A stretch of DNA of 64,000 nucleotides from Bacteroidota bacterium (GCA_016721435.1 JADKIC010000012.1:62001-126000), one strand, 5' to 3'; positions 43,452 to 54,052 are shown, counted from the first letter of the stretch. The notes: generated by a model from the sequence alone, not told the origin. Numbers and translations are program-made.

Positions 43452-45173
43452 CTATTTCTCCCCCGCTACACTATCATCTCCCCTCGAATCCGCAATACCA
43501 TTTAGTTTACCCTCCTGGTCTGCGACGATTAACTCTATCGTTCCAAACGGTGATCTGTAGTTAACGACATAGCCTTTACTTTCAAGGGAAGTGGCGATGT
43601 CAGATGGAAATCCTTTTTCAACGCTGACGATATCCGGTAGCCATTGATGATGCAAGCGGGGCTCGTTGACTGCGGTGGACGGGTCTTGTTTTAAATCTGC
43701 TATTCGCAAAAATGTAAGCATTACAGAGCTGGGGATAGTGGTGCCGCCGGGCGCGCCGAGGACCGCGAAAAATTTCCCGTTCTTTAAAACGATGGTCGGT
43801 GACATACTGCTGAGCATTCGCTTACCGGGTTCGATGGCATTGGCCGTTCCGCCTATTGCACCAAACTGATTGGCTACACCGGGCTGAATACTGAAGTCAT
43901 CCATTTCATTGTTCAGGAAGAAGCCTGCTCCTTTCACCATCGTTTTAGAACCATAGTTGCCATTCAGCGTGGTGGTAATAGAGAGGACATTTCCAAAAGT
44001 ATCCACGACACTGATATGCGTGGTTTCTTCACTTTCGACGACTCCGGGTTCCGTGATTTTACTGCTTCCGGCTTTGTTTGGATTAAAGTCGGCTATCCTT
44101 GCCGTTAGATATTCTTTGGAAACCAAGGTGTCGACCGGGACATCCACAAAAGCAGGATCACCGGGCCATTGGGAACGATCTGCATAGGCTCTGCGTTCGG
44201 CTTCAATGAAGCGCTGATAAAACTGAACGAGGTTGGCTGGTTTCCCATATTTCTTTTCAAGGATCTGCATCATCGTGAGGACTTGCTGCATGATTATTCC
44301 TCCGGAAGAAGGCAGGGGCATGGTGATCAGTGAATATTCTTTATAATCAAAACGCATGGCATCACCATTCTTCACCCGATAATTTTCCAGATCCTTCTCT
44401 GTGACATAACCACCACCGCGCTGCATTTCTTCCACAATATACTTTGCCGTTTCTCCCCGGTAAAAATCATTGAGCCCCTTCTTTCCTATTCGTCTCAGGG
44501 TGTTTGCGAGGACCGGCTGCCGAAGGGTATCTCCTTCCTTCCAATTTACATCTTTCACAAAAAGTATTTTCTCCTTGTTATTCTTCAGAAAAACAGCACG
44601 ATGGGCATTCAGCTTTTCTGCTTCCAGTGCGGTGATCCAAAATCCCTGTTCTGCCAAACGGATAGCAGGAGCAATCAACGAATCAAATGGCAGACGGGCA
44701 TAGCGATTGGTCTCCATCAATCCCGCCACTGTTCCCGGAACACCACTCGAAGAAGGACCATTCAATGATCTGCCGGTGTCAGCCTGTCCGGTGAGCGTAT
44801 CCACGTACGTATTGGCGTGAACGTTAGACGGAGCAGTTTCTCTGAAGTCGATGGTAAATGCCACATCGTCCTTCATCAAGGCTACTAAAAATCCACCGCC
44901 GCCCAGGTTTCCCGCACGGGGATAAACGACAGCCAGCGCCAGTTGAGTAGCCACAGCCGCATCGAAAGCATTCCCTCCATAGCTGAACATCAATGCCCCG
45001 GCATCAGCAGCGAGGGGATGAGCCGCTACGACTGCGGCAGAAAGTCCATTCAGATTTTTCTTTGCAGAATAGGAATAATTCGTTTGCGCGGAAGAAGGCG
45101 AAAACAGAAAAAGCAAACTGAACAAAAGTGAGCAGCAGGTAAAACGACAAGAGTACTTTCTCAATGAAGTCAT
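43452..45173 (-). CDS. ggt: Gamma-glutamyltransferase
   Basis: An intact 573-residue enzyme that cleaves or transfers the gamma-glutamyl group of glutathione. A signal peptide (LLFSLLFLFSPSSAQ) sends it to the periplasm. The precursor is self-cleaved before the nucleophile threonine in ESEETTHISVVDTFGN. Further landmarks are GGNAFDAAVATQLAL, GNLGGGGFL and the late GGTTIPSS oxyanion/substrate region. Preceded eight bases upstream by a thioredoxin-fold gene on the same strand. Confidence 0.96.
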   Translation of the reverse strand: MTSLRKYSCRFTCCSLLFSLLFLFSPSSAQTNYSYSAKKNLNGLSAAVVAAHPLAADAGALMFSYGGNAFDAAVATQLALAVVYPRAGNLGGGGFLVALMKDDVAFTIDFRETAPSNVHANTYVDTLTGQADTGRSLNGPSSSGVPGTVAGLMETNRYARLPFDSLIAPAIRLAEQGFWITALEAEKLNAHRAVFLKNNKEKILFVKDVNWKEGDTLRQPVLANTLRRIGKKGLNDFYRGETAKYIVEEMQRGGGYVTEKDLENYRVKNGDAMRFDYKEYSLITMPLPSSGGIIMQQVLTMMQILEKKYGKPANLVQFYQRFIEAERRAYADRSQWPGDPAFVDVPVDTLVSKEYLTARIADFNPNKAGSSKITEPGVVESEETTHISVVDTFGNVLSITTTLNGNYGSKTMVKGAGFFLNNEMDDFSIQPGVANQFGAIGGTANAIEPGKRMLSSMSPTIVLKNGKFFAVLGAPGGTTIPSSVMLTFLRIADLKQDPSTAVNEPRLHHQWLPDIVSVEKGFPSDIATSLESKGYVVNYRSPFGTIELIVADQEGKLNGIADSRGDDSVAGEK

Positions 45174-45181
45174 GTTTAATT

Positions 45182-45667
45182 TTATTTCAGATAATACTCC
45201 GGATTAAAAGCATCCTTCCGCCATTGATGTAAAAAGTCGACTACTTTCTCTTCACTATAGCCTTCCTTCTCTTCCAGATAGGCACTGTTCTGCGTATGCA
45301 CTACTTTACCCTCATCATCCAGCACCACGAAGACCGGAAACCCAAATCGCTGCGGGTAGGAAAGTGATTTCAAAACATCCAGATTCTTATTTTCCTTGCT
45401 GTAATTCACATGCAGAAAGATAAAATCTGCTTTCATTGTTGAATCCACTTTCGCATTCGCATGACTAAAGGCATCAAACATTTTACACCAGCGACACCAG
45501 TTCCCGCCGATCATCAACATCACATGCTTCTTCTCTGCCTTTGCTTTCTTCACACTCTCCCCTATTTCCATTTTCGCATCCGCTTCCGGACGATAGATCA
45601 ATACCGAATCCTTCTGCGCAATTGCAACGGAATTTATAATTGTAAAAAGGAATAGTAAACGGAGCAT
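45182..45667 (-). CDS. Thioredoxin family protein
   Basis: A 161-residue exported protein with an N-terminal signal (LLFLFTIINSVAIA). The redox centre is GGNWCRWCKMFD (CxxC), typical of the thioredoxin_7 group. FPVFVVLDDEGKVV gives the cis-Pro region. It is the first gene of a pair with ggt (eight bases apart), consistent with a shared role in periplasmic thiol or glutathione handling. Confidence 0.9.
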   Translation of the reverse strand: MLRLLFLFTIINSVAIAQKDSVLIYRPEADAKMEIGESVKKAKAEKKHVMLMIGGNWCRWCKMFDAFSHANAKVDSTMKADFIFLHVNYSKENKNLDVLKSLSYPQRFGFPVFVVLDDEGKVVHTQNSAYLEEKEGYSEEKVVDFLHQWRKDAFNPEYYLK

Positions 45668-45967
45668 GTTTATATTTATTAGCTGATTTTTTGCTGCTGG
45701 TCGCGAGGCTGGTCTCTTGCTTCGCTTCGAGAACTTTTGCTCGCGATGGGGAGCGACGCCTCCATCACTTCTAGCTGCTGGCTACTGGCTTATTTTTATT
45801 ACGAATTAATTCTCTTTTGGGAATTAATGCAAGTGACTGCAGCGTTAGAGTCAATCCTAATCTCGAATTAATAGCTCATTGGCTACAACTGAAATCCTTT
45901 ATCGCAGAATTCATCGCCCAAGAAGGCAGCAAGCAGCTAGAAGCAAGCAGCAAGCAGCAAAGACGTA
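45668..45967. repeat. Intergenic region with the reverse copy of the 0.9-kb repeat
   Basis: Bases 45733-45776 match 888-930 in the opposite orientation. A run of AGCAGCTAGAAGCAAGCAGC near 45930 shares the AGCTAGAAG element. The intervening ORFs look spurious. Confidence 0.6.
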
Positions 45968-46474
45968 TCAATTCGATTTCTCAATTCTTATCCCTACATC
46001 CATTACTCCCGGCAATGGATTCAATCGCATGGCCTGAGTAAATTCAAATCGATACTCCCCCTTTTGAGGGAAGCTGACATTCTTCTTAAACAATACACGG
46101 TTATCCCAGATATCACCCAGGCCTTCTCCCAACCATTTCCCATCGGGAGTGGCCAGCATGATCTCCAACGTATCGCGATCCAATTCTCCTCCCGGAAAAG
46201 TGGTGTTGAGGAAGAGAAAAATATTGCTGAACGGATAATGGCTGGCATTCCGCAGATTGATATAGACATTGTGTGCGCTTGTCGTATCGTCGATGGAAGC
46301 CAGGAAGGTCATGGGTTTCTCCGCCGACCAGTTGTTGTCTTCAATTTTATGATTCTCTTCGTACACTACGGAAGAATCACAGGCAGAAAAAAATACCAGC
46401 AATACGAAAGCAACAAACGTCGAAACGTTTTTACTTTTCGTTACGGCCTGACCGATAGTTGGTACGCGGTTCAT
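45968..46474 (-). CDS. gldH: Gliding motility lipoprotein GldH
   Basis: A 168-residue lipoprotein. The signal peptide ends in VLLVFFSACDSS (lipobox). The body shows the GldH pattern: YINLRNASHYPFSNIFLFLNT, DRDTLEIMLATPDGKWLGEG and MRLNPLPGVMDVGIRIEK. GldH is required for gliding in Flavobacterium and is kept in many non-gliding Bacteroidota together with T9SS. It lies 13 bases after the RicT gene on the same strand, a common pairing in this phylum. Confidence 0.93.
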   Translation of the reverse strand: MNRVPTIGQAVTKSKNVSTFVAFVLLVFFSACDSSVVYEENHKIEDNNWSAEKPMTFLASIDDTTSAHNVYINLRNASHYPFSNIFLFLNTTFPGGELDRDTLEIMLATPDGKWLGEGLGDIWDNRVLFKKNVSFPQKGEYRFEFTQAMRLNPLPGVMDVGIRIEKSN

Positions 46475-46487
46475 TGCTATTACTATT

Positions 46488-48215
46488 TATGCGTTATCAC
46501 TTCCCGGTGCTTTCCTCGGCGGACGATTACCTGAAGGTGCCGGTGCAGGATTTGCCGGAGGCGTTGCAGGACTTCCCGCACCATTTCCATTTTCTGCAGG
46601 AGCCTGACGCTGTGGACGGGCGCCCTGTTGTTGTGGAGAGGAAGCCGGAGAAACAGGAGCGGACTTAGGCGCTTGCGGGGCCGGCTGCGGATTTTGCTGC
46701 GGTGTTGGCTGTGGCTTTTGCGGCTGAGCAGAGGGCTGAGCAGATGACTGTGCCGGAGGCTGATTGCCCGTTGGAGGCTGTCGGCGTGGCGGTGCATTGC
46801 GTTGCTCCTGCTGTGGTTTATTTTGGGGCGGCTGTTGACCGGGAGAAGTGTTGCGTTGCTCCTGCTGCGGCTTCTGCTGCTGTGGCTTTTGCGATGCATC
46901 TCCCTGCTGCGGTTGCTGACGTGGATTTGCGCCACGCTGAGGAGGACCACCTGCAGGTTTCTGCTGGGGACGTTGTTGTCCCTGACCTTGTTGACTTTTT
47001 TGCTGTGGCTGTTGCGGACGTGCGCCTGCTTCTGAAAGAGTAGCGGCAGATGATGAAACCGGCTTCTTTCTTTTTCTTCTTCTTCTTTTTCTTCCGGTCC
47101 ATGCGGGTCAGACTATCTTGTCCCACCACATCATCGTAACCCAATTCATCCTCTTCCTCTTCCAGTTCGATGGCGCCGGTATCATCCGGTTTCACGCCCT
47201 GTTTATTCAACGCGATAATTTCCTTGACACGATCCACATCCATCGGCACCCATTGCTCCGCGCCGAAAAAAGTACGCTCATCGCCTTCCCTTGGTTCAGG
47301 AAGAAGGGCGTACCACATGATGCGTTTGAAGATATCCGTCTTGCGGTGCAGTAAAGTTCCCTTTCCCGTCAACAACTTAATTCCGGAATCAGGAATATCT
47401 CTAACGGCATCCATATACGTATCCAGCTCATAATTGAGACAACACTTCAGCTTACCACATTGTCCGGCGAGCTTAATGGGATTCAAACTTAAATTCTGAT
47501 AACGTGCAGCACTCGTCGACACCACTTTAAAATCGGTGAGCCATGTCGAGCAACACAACTCTCTGCCGCAGGAGCCGATACCACCGAGGCGGGCTGCTTC
47601 CTGACGCATACCGATCTGACGCATCTCGATACGCACTTTAAACTGATCGGCTAAACGCTTGATGAGTTCACGGAAATCGACGCGATCATCGGCGGTATAA
47701 AAAAAGGTAGCCTTCTTGCCATCGCCCTGATACTCCACATCGCTGATCTTCATCTTTAAATTCAGCGCCAATGCCATTTTCCGCGAGCTGTGCATCGTGG
47801 TAAACTCCAGGTCCTTCACTTCCTTCCACTTGTCCACATCCGCTTGCTTGGCGGTACGGTACAACTGTTTTATTTCATGAGAATCTTCCTTCAGTCCACG
47901 CTTACGCAACTGAAACCGCACCAACTCCCCCACCATACTAACTTCCCCGATATCGTGACCGGGGTTTCCTTCAACTGCCACCATTTCCCCGACGTGCACC
48001 TCGAGGTTATTGATATTCCGGTAAAACTCTTTACGGCTTCCTTTAAATCGTATTTCCACTATATCGAAAGACTTTTGTCCTTCGGGGAGATACATATCAG
48101 AGAGCCAGTTATAGACGTTTAATTTATTGCATCCACCTGTTCCGCAAGTGCCATTACTACGACAGCCTGCAGGAGTTCCGGTACTGGTGGCAGTTGAACA
48201 CGAGCTACATCCCAT
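46488..48215 (-). CDS. ricT: PSP1/RicT-type protein with P/Q-rich C-terminal tail (frameshifted)
   Basis: The N-terminus is Cys-rich (MGCSSCSTATSTG). The PSP1 domain contains the CGRELCCSTWL and CGQ/KLKCCLNYE cysteine clusters that bind Fe-S in the RicT/YaaT family. A lysine-rich run (47063-47098 on plus, AAG/AAA codons) causes a frame break; removing one A gives KKPVSSSAATLSEAG. The correct frame then encodes a ~190-residue tail very rich in Pro and Gln, ending in RKAPGSDNA with TAA at 46488-46490. RicT acts in RNA maturation in Bacillus; here the role is inferred. Confidence 0.88.
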
Positions 48216-48377
48216 AGATTGCTTTTTTTATGTTCATTGCCATTTGGCATATATAGAGACGATCCGAATCCGGACCGGGTAATCATTTTATCTGAAGAAT
48301 CCGACTGACCTTCAAGGACAAATCTAAGAATAAGATCTTTGCATAGGCATTCCTTTCCAAATGATACGAGGCCTCAC

Positions 48378-49421
48378 TCAAAGCCTCGAAAAAAGATCCA
48401 CATTATTCAGGTTGACAAACGGTATAAACTTTTGAAGCGCAGCCCGTTGCGTTTCCTCGAGCCGCACCAGCGGACCTTCGCTGACATTTACTAACATACA
48501 TTCCCTGATAACCTGCAGACTCGCCGCCAGAAACTGCTTCTGTTCTTCGCGCGTTTCCGCCGCCATCCCGTCTACCCAGGCGAGGAGTTTGTCCATGACT
48601 TTCAACGGATTGAAGCAGAGACGCATCCAATTCAGGAACGCTTCTTCATGACTCCCTGCACCCTTTTCCCTTCCGGCAATTTCCAGCGCCAGGTTATAAT
48701 CCCCTTCCGAAAGCCGGGCAATATCATAGGCCTCCGCTTCCGGCAAATCAAACTGACTTTGAAGACCGGCCACCACCTCTTCTTCCTGCAAGCGCGACAA
48801 TTTTACCAATTGCATCCGGCTCTGAATCGTCACCAGCAACTGATCGCGGGCTTCGGAGGCGAGGATGAAAACGGTATCGGCAGGAGGTTCTTCCAGGCTC
48901 TTCAACAATTTATTCGCACAGGTCGTATTCATTTTCTCGGGCATCCAGATGATGATCACCTTGTACTTTCCCTCGAAGGCCTTCAGATTAATCTTGTGGA
49001 CAATCTCCTGCGCCTCCTCTGCCGGAATAAAACCCTGCTTCGACTTCGAATCGCCCACCATGATATAGTCCACCCACTCGTTCAGGTTCGCGTAGGGATT
49101 GGCCAGCAACAGCTCCCGCCACTGCGCGATATAATCCATACTCTTCGGCTTTTGAATTCCTCCGCCCGTCACAATCGGATACACGAAATGAATATCGGGA
49201 TGCACCATCTTCGCCGCCCGCTTACAGGAACCGCAAACTCCGCAGCTATCGTCCTCCAGCGGCGACTCACAATTCAGAAACTGGCCAAAGGCCTGCGCCA
49301 GCGGTACCCCCGACCCGGGCTGACCAAAGAACAACAAGGCATGACTCACCCGCCCCTCACGACTACTGGTGAGGAGTCTTTCTTTAACGGCCTGCTGACC
49401 GATCACATCGCGGAATTGCAT
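48378..49421 (-). CDS. holB: DNA polymerase III subunit delta'
   Basis: A 347-residue clamp-loader subunit. The N-terminus MQFRDVIGQQAVKERLL is typical, the P-loop is degenerate (FGQPGSGVPLAQAF), and a zinc module is seen in CGVCGSCKRAAKMVHPD. The sensor region is VIIIWMPEKMNTTCANKLLKSLEEP. The gene is intact. A ~126-base copy of its 5' part is found again at 50271-50396, outside the gene. Confidence 0.93.
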   Translation of the reverse strand: MQFRDVIGQQAVKERLLTSSREGRVSHALLFFGQPGSGVPLAQAFGQFLNCESPLEDDSCGVCGSCKRAAKMVHPDIHFVYPIVTGGGIQKPKSMDYIAQWRELLLANPYANLNEWVDYIMVGDSKSKQGFIPAEEAQEIVHKINLKAFEGKYKVIIIWMPEKMNTTCANKLLKSLEEPPADTVFILASEARDQLLVTIQSRMQLVKLSRLQEEEVVAGLQSQFDLPEAEAYDIARLSEGDYNLALEIAGREKGAGSHEEAFLNWMRLCFNPLKVMDKLLAWVDGMAAETREEQKQFLAASLQVIRECMLVNVSEGPLVRLEETQRAALQKFIPFVNLNNVDLFSRL

Positions 49422-49436
49422 GGGGGCAAAGATAGT

Positions 49437-49462
49437 GACTCCTTCGCTAAAGCTACGGAGTC
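49437..49462. repeat. GACTCC...GGAGTC palindrome around CGCTAAAGC
   Basis: GACTCC (49437-49442) and GGAGTC (49457-49462) bracket TTCGCTAAAGCTAC. It resembles the repeat at 29915-29938. It sits just upstream of holB, before a G-rich and error-prone stretch to 49620. Confidence 0.55.
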
Positions 49463-49655
49463 CGAAGGATCGCTTCGCTTGGGGGAAGGGGGGGGGACGC
49501 GGTGAAGCAGATTCCGCAGGATGCGGACACGCTTCACCGCTTGGAGGAGGGGTCTCGTCATGCTCACCTCTTCTTCGAAGAGTTGATTTTGACGAGATTG
49601 GGAAGAAGGCCGAGGAAAGGAGGAGGCGTGAGAGCGAGAAACCTGCTGCGAAATA

Positions 49656-49958
49656 TTATATGTCTACACTGAGTCGCAAATGACCACCTAAACCTTCGCT
49701 AATAATTCGCATGAGGGTCGAAAGCCGTATATCACTTGCATCGTTTTCGATTCTGGATATATAGGTCTTGGTTGTACCACATTTTGCTGCCAATTGTTCT
49801 TGTGTCATGCCCAATTCTTTACGAAGATCTTGAAGCATAACTCCGAGTTTGAATGCTTCAAATTCCTGTTCATACTTCTCTCTTTTCTTTGTTCCCCTTT
49901 TTCCATATTGTTTATCAAGATGCTCAGAAAATGAGGTGATGTTAGATTTCTTTTTCAT
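49656..49958 (-). CDS. XRE-family HTH antitoxin (HigA-like)
   Basis: A 100-residue protein with a helix-turn-helix (RKELGMTQEQLAAKCGTTKTY, then ISRIENDAS). The N-terminal charged part is short. Its start overlaps the end of the upstream RelE/HigB-type gene by 17 bases, so the pair has the toxin-first higBA order. It would repress its own promoter and neutralise the toxin. The C-terminus (GGHLRLSVDI) is complete. Confidence 0.85.
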   Translation of the reverse strand: MKKKSNITSFSEHLDKQYGKRGTKKREKYEQEFEAFKLGVMLQDLRKELGMTQEQLAAKCGTTKTYISRIENDASDIRLSTLMRIISEGLGGHLRLSVDI

Positions 49959-50213
49959 TGAAGTATTGTTTTTTTAGTTTTTCAGCAAGTTCGATTTCTT
50001 TGGATGGTGTTTTTTGAGTCTTCTTTTGAAATCCATTTACCAGAATCACCAGTTGTCCTTTATCAAAGAAGCTAAAGACCCGATAAATATCTGACCCCAC
50101 TTCAATACGGATTTCATAAATCCCATCAGTGGTTTGAGGCCTTCAAAAAGTCATAAGCAACTTGGCTGATAAATTTATCACTTACTATACAAAGTTAGCT
50201 AATCAGGTAACTA
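49942..50213 (-). pseudogene. RelE/HigB-type toxin remnant (5' part damaged)
   Basis: The minus strand shows IYEIRIEVGSDIYRVFSFFD, then LVNGFQKKTQKTPSKEIELA and KKQYFNEKEI, typical of HigB/Gp49-type toxins, ending at TAA 49942-49944. Upstream, VAYDFLKAS can be joined by removing one A at 50133-50135 (TTT on plus). No ATG is in frame; stops lie shortly before. The toxin is either truncated or badly read; its loss would leave an orphan antitoxin. Confidence 0.72.
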
Positions 50214-50270
50214 AAAAGAAAAAAAATTCTTAAAGCGACTCCAAAAGAGTTACTTAGGTTTACCAACAAC

Positions 50271-50396
50271 ACGCGAAATGAATATCGGGATGCACCATCT
50301 TCGCCGCCCGCTTACAGGATCAATCGCGAAACCTCGCGACCGCAGCTATCGTCCTCCAGCGGCGACTCACAATTCAGAAACTGCCCAAAGGACTGC
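50271..50396. repeat. Duplicated holB fragment
   Basis: 50271-50319 matches holB bases 49181-49229 with one mismatch; 50341-50396 matches 49241-49296 with two. Between them eleven bases of holB are replaced by 21 bases containing TCGCGAAACCTCGCGAC, a small palindrome. The fragment is a direct repeat of part of holB, 1.09 kb away. Confidence 0.92.
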
Positions 50397-50494
50397 TCTA
50401 TGGGCTATGCAATTGGACATTTGACCTACTAAAGACCTGCATAAAAAATCTAGGAAGGAAATAATCCATTGAATTAAGAAACAGTATATTTTGG

Positions 50495-50502
50495 TAACTT
50501 TG
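50495..50502 (+). promoter_or_regulatory. TAACTTTG promoter box of the AAA-protease pair
   Basis: TAACTTTG fits TAnnTTTG and lies 14 bases before the ATG at 50517. An ATTTTG precedes it closely; a -33 element is unclear. Confidence 0.45.
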
Positions 50503-50516
50503 TGACATAATCAAAA

Positions 50517-51474
50517 ATGGCAAAAGCGGACTATATCATATCATTAATCAAATTGCATTACAACAATGAACCCGAAAGGTTCACTACTGCTGCTTTGCAA
50601 ATTGCTGCTCATGAAGCCAAGTTGGGGCATACACTGGTTGCCAACGAGATTAAAACCATAATAGACAAAGCAAAAGAAACCAAGCATAAAAACAAAGCTT
50701 TTGCCCCCGATTTACAGGGATTGATACTGGAAAATGTGCCTGCTGTAAATCTTGCTGATATGATTGCTTCGGAAGACATTAAAACCAAGATCAACCGCAT
50801 CATTTCAGAGTTTGTGCAACGGGACAAATTACGCAAGCACGATTTGGAAAACCGGAGGAAAATTTTGCTTTCGGGTCCTCCCGGAACAGGTAAAACCCTC
50901 ACAGCTTCCATTATTGCCAACGAACTGAACTTGCCGCTTTACACCATCTTGATGGATAAAATGGTAACAAAATTTATGGGCGAAACAAGTGCTAAACTTC
51001 GTCAGGTTTTTGATTTGATTGAACAAAAGCAGGGCATTTACCTGTTTGATGAATTTGATGCCATTGGTGGCGAACGCAGCAGAGATAACGATGTGGGCGA
51101 AATGCGAAGAGTTTTAAATTCGTTTCTTCAATTTATTGAACGTGACAATTCCGACAGCCTTATCATTGCTATTACTAACAATAAAGACTTTTGGACCAAG
51201 CCCTTTTCCGCAGGTTTGACGATGTAATTTTATACAACCTACCAAGCATAGACGAAAAACGGGCCTTGCTGAAAAACAGGCTTGCCCAATTCAGCAAAAA
51301 AATAAAATTTGACGACCTACTGCCAAACATAAACGGCTTGAGCCATGCCGAAATATCGCTTGCCTGTATTGATGCCATTAAAGAAACGGTCTTGAACGAA
51401 AAGCAGCAAATGAACAATCAACTAATTCGTAAAGCAATCAAAGACCGAAATGCAGCGTACACAAATAATTTTAG
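50517..51474 (+). CDS. ietA: AAA+ ATPase of an IetAS-type pair (frameshifted)
   Basis: About 319 residues. Walker A is GPPGTGKT (residues 120-127), Walker B YLFDEFDA (~175-182), sensor AITNN (~218-222), and the arginine-finger region LFRRFDD. The N-terminus (ALQIAAHEAKLGH) is typical of ATPases next to S8 proteases. At 51189-51192 four T should be five, giving NNKDFLDQALFRRF. The frame then runs without a stop into the protease; one more T in 51469-51472 would create TAG just before the protease ATG. IetA/IetS was described as a plasmid-borne toxic pair and later as an anti-phage system; assignment here is by gene pair and motifs. Confidence 0.85.
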
Positions 51475-51475
51475 A

Positions 51476-53966
51476 ATGGCATCATACAAACACATCTTCA
51501 TATCAGGAAATGTAAATAGCGAGAAATATAGAGCTCCTTCGGCAATGGGAGCGAAACCACGTATCCCAATTCGTGACAGAGCCACCCAAAGCCAAAAACT
51601 TTTAAATCAGTTTGATGCCATTTGGCAACAAAAAGCGGAACTACAACAAGAAAGGGGTGCGGAACAAATTTGCCACGAGAAGGAACGTATCTTTCCTTTA
51701 CCAGCGCTGCCGACCACGATTTGATTACCAAAAGTCTAGAAGACCTTAGAAAAGGCATTCGCTTATTGAACATCAAAGAAATTCCATTGGTGACCAAACA
51801 CAAATACGCGCAACGGTGTATGTTCCCAGCGGAAAGAAGGGCATTTCATTGCTAAAATTCAAAAATACCAACAGGAAGAAACGGCAAGGGGCAACCTAAA
51901 AATGCTCCATTTAGTCAATAGTATTGAAGATGTAAGCATCGCATTGTTAGAGGGATTATGGACAGACAAACCACAGCTTATTCCGACAGATACTGCCAAA
52001 TGGAGTGAGGCGTGGCTGAACGTAAATACAAAAGAAAATCAGGAACATGAACAAATTGCACAGTTTCTTGCAACGCTTGACAACATTGGAATAACGTATA
52101 AACATAACAGTATTATTTTCCCCGAAAGAGCCGTTTTGTTGGTAGACGCCAACCGTGAACAGTTGGTTGAACTGATGTTGCAAAGCGATTTGCTGGCAGA
52201 GTTCAGAGCAGGGCAAGAACCCGCTGGATTTTGGGTGAGCGAAAGTAGTGTTGAACAACAGGCGTGGGTTGATGATTTGTTGAACAGAATTGAATTTGGT
52301 TGAAAGCAACGTAAAAGTTTGTTGTTGGATAGTGGAGTAAATAACGGACATCAGTTATTACAACCGCTACTTGCGAATGCAGATACACTTACCGTTGATA
52401 ACACTTGGGGAACCGACGACCACGAACCAAGAGCAGGACACGGAACACTAATGGCAGGCATTGCAGGCTACGGACAAATGGAACAAGTGCTTGTTTCTGC
52501 AAATGCAGTTCCACTAACGCATAAATTGTGTTCAGTAAAAATTCTGCCACGACCGAATCAGGCACAAACACCACGAGAGTTGTGGGGCGATATAACAACA
52601 CAAGGAATTGCAAGGGCTGAAATTCAAAACCCGAATATGGTGTTGGTTTACTGTATGTCTGTTACCTCGCAAGAAGATACCGACAGAGGTAGACCTTCTT
52701 CTTGGTCAGGTGCGATGGACAATTTGGCTTTTGGTGAAGGTGAAAATCAACGATTGATAATTATTTCAGCTGGAAATATCCGTGATGAAGAATTGTGGCA
52801 AAACTATCCCAATTCAAACTTTACAACTTCAGTAAAAATCCGGCACAAGCGTGGAACGCATTGGTAGGAGCATACACCAAAAAAATTCAGGTAAATGACC
52901 CGAATTTTCAAAATCATACACCCGTTGCCAACGAAGGCGAGCTTTCACCTTACAGTTCAACTTCATTACTTTGGGAAAAAAAGTGGGCTGTAAAACCCGA
53001 TGTGGTTTTTGAAGGTGGAAATTTATTGAGAGCACCTGACGACATCGTTAAACCACATGAAGATTTGGAATTGCTATCCACATCAAGGTCTATACAAATT
53101 AAGCCGTTTGACACCATAAACGCTACAAGTGCTGCGGCTGCACAAGCATCGTGGTTTGCTGCAAAAATTGCATATGAATATTCCAATGCTTGGGCAGAAA
53201 CTGTGAGAGGTTTAGTAGTTCATTCAGCTAATTGGAATGCTGCAATGCTTGCTCAATCTCAGGTTCAACAAGGCAACCGAGCGAGTTTTAGAAACTTGTT
53301 GAGAACCTTTGGTTTTGGTGTTCCCGATTTAGAACGGGCTTTGTATAGTCAGGAAAGTGCCTTAACATACATAGCACAAGAAACCATTCAGCCCTTCAAT
53401 TTCAAAGAAGGAAGCAGCACAACCTGGAAACCAATGAAATTCACTTTTTTAATTTGCCGTGGGCAAGCGATTTATTATTGCAAATGGGCGAAACGCCCGT
53501 GAAATTGAAAATTACGCTTTCCTATTTCATAGAACCTGGAGCAGGTGAAATCGGTTGGAAAGATAAATATCGCTATCAGTCGCACGGTTTGCGTTTTGAT
53601 GCAAACAACGTAAACGAAAGCGAAGATGATTTTAGGAAACGTATTAACATTGCGGCTCGGGAAGAAAACGAAGAAGTAAACGGTAACGCAGGTAGCAACC
53701 GTTGGGCAATAGGCACAAACAACCGAAGCATAGGCTCAATACATTCCGATTATTGGGAAGGAACGGCAGCCGCTTTAGCAACTTGCAATCACGTTGCGGT
53801 TTATCCTGTAATTGGTTGGTGGCGTGAACGTAAACATTTAGGAAAAGTAGAAAATCAAACACGTTATTCGTTGATTATATCGCTTGAAACACCCGCTCAA
53901 GACATTGAACTATACACAACAGTTAGAAACATGATTGAAGTGCCGATCGAAATTAATGCAACATAG
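51476..53966 (+). CDS. ietS: Subtilisin-like S8 protease of an IetAS-type pair (frameshifted)
   Basis: About 830 residues, starting MASYKHIFISG and including RIPIRDRATQSQKLL, the N-terminal pattern of S8 proteases in this pair. The catalytic triad is visible: Asp in LLDSGVNNGH (52328), His in RAGHGTLMAG (52439) and Ser in NATSAAAAQAS (53128), with the oxyanion Asn in IISAGN (52775). The Ser sits in ATS rather than the classical GTS motif. The tail LSYFIEPGAGEIGWKDKYRY and SHGLRFDA is family-typical. Breaks near 51660, 51850, 52300, 52850 and 53450 are single-base events. Probably activated by, or activating with, the ATPase. Confidence 0.87.
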
Positions 53967-54052
53967 GCACAGCCCATAACAGCACCTACAAGAAATTGAA
54001 GATTAAGTGGCTAAATACACTGTCAGTATAAAATAATCTCGTATATCAACTA

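Noticed and set aside
46483..47043. ORFs on both strands rich in His/Arg/Ser or Ala/Val
   Set aside because: They are shadows of the Pro/Gln-rich tail of the RicT-like protein in other frames.
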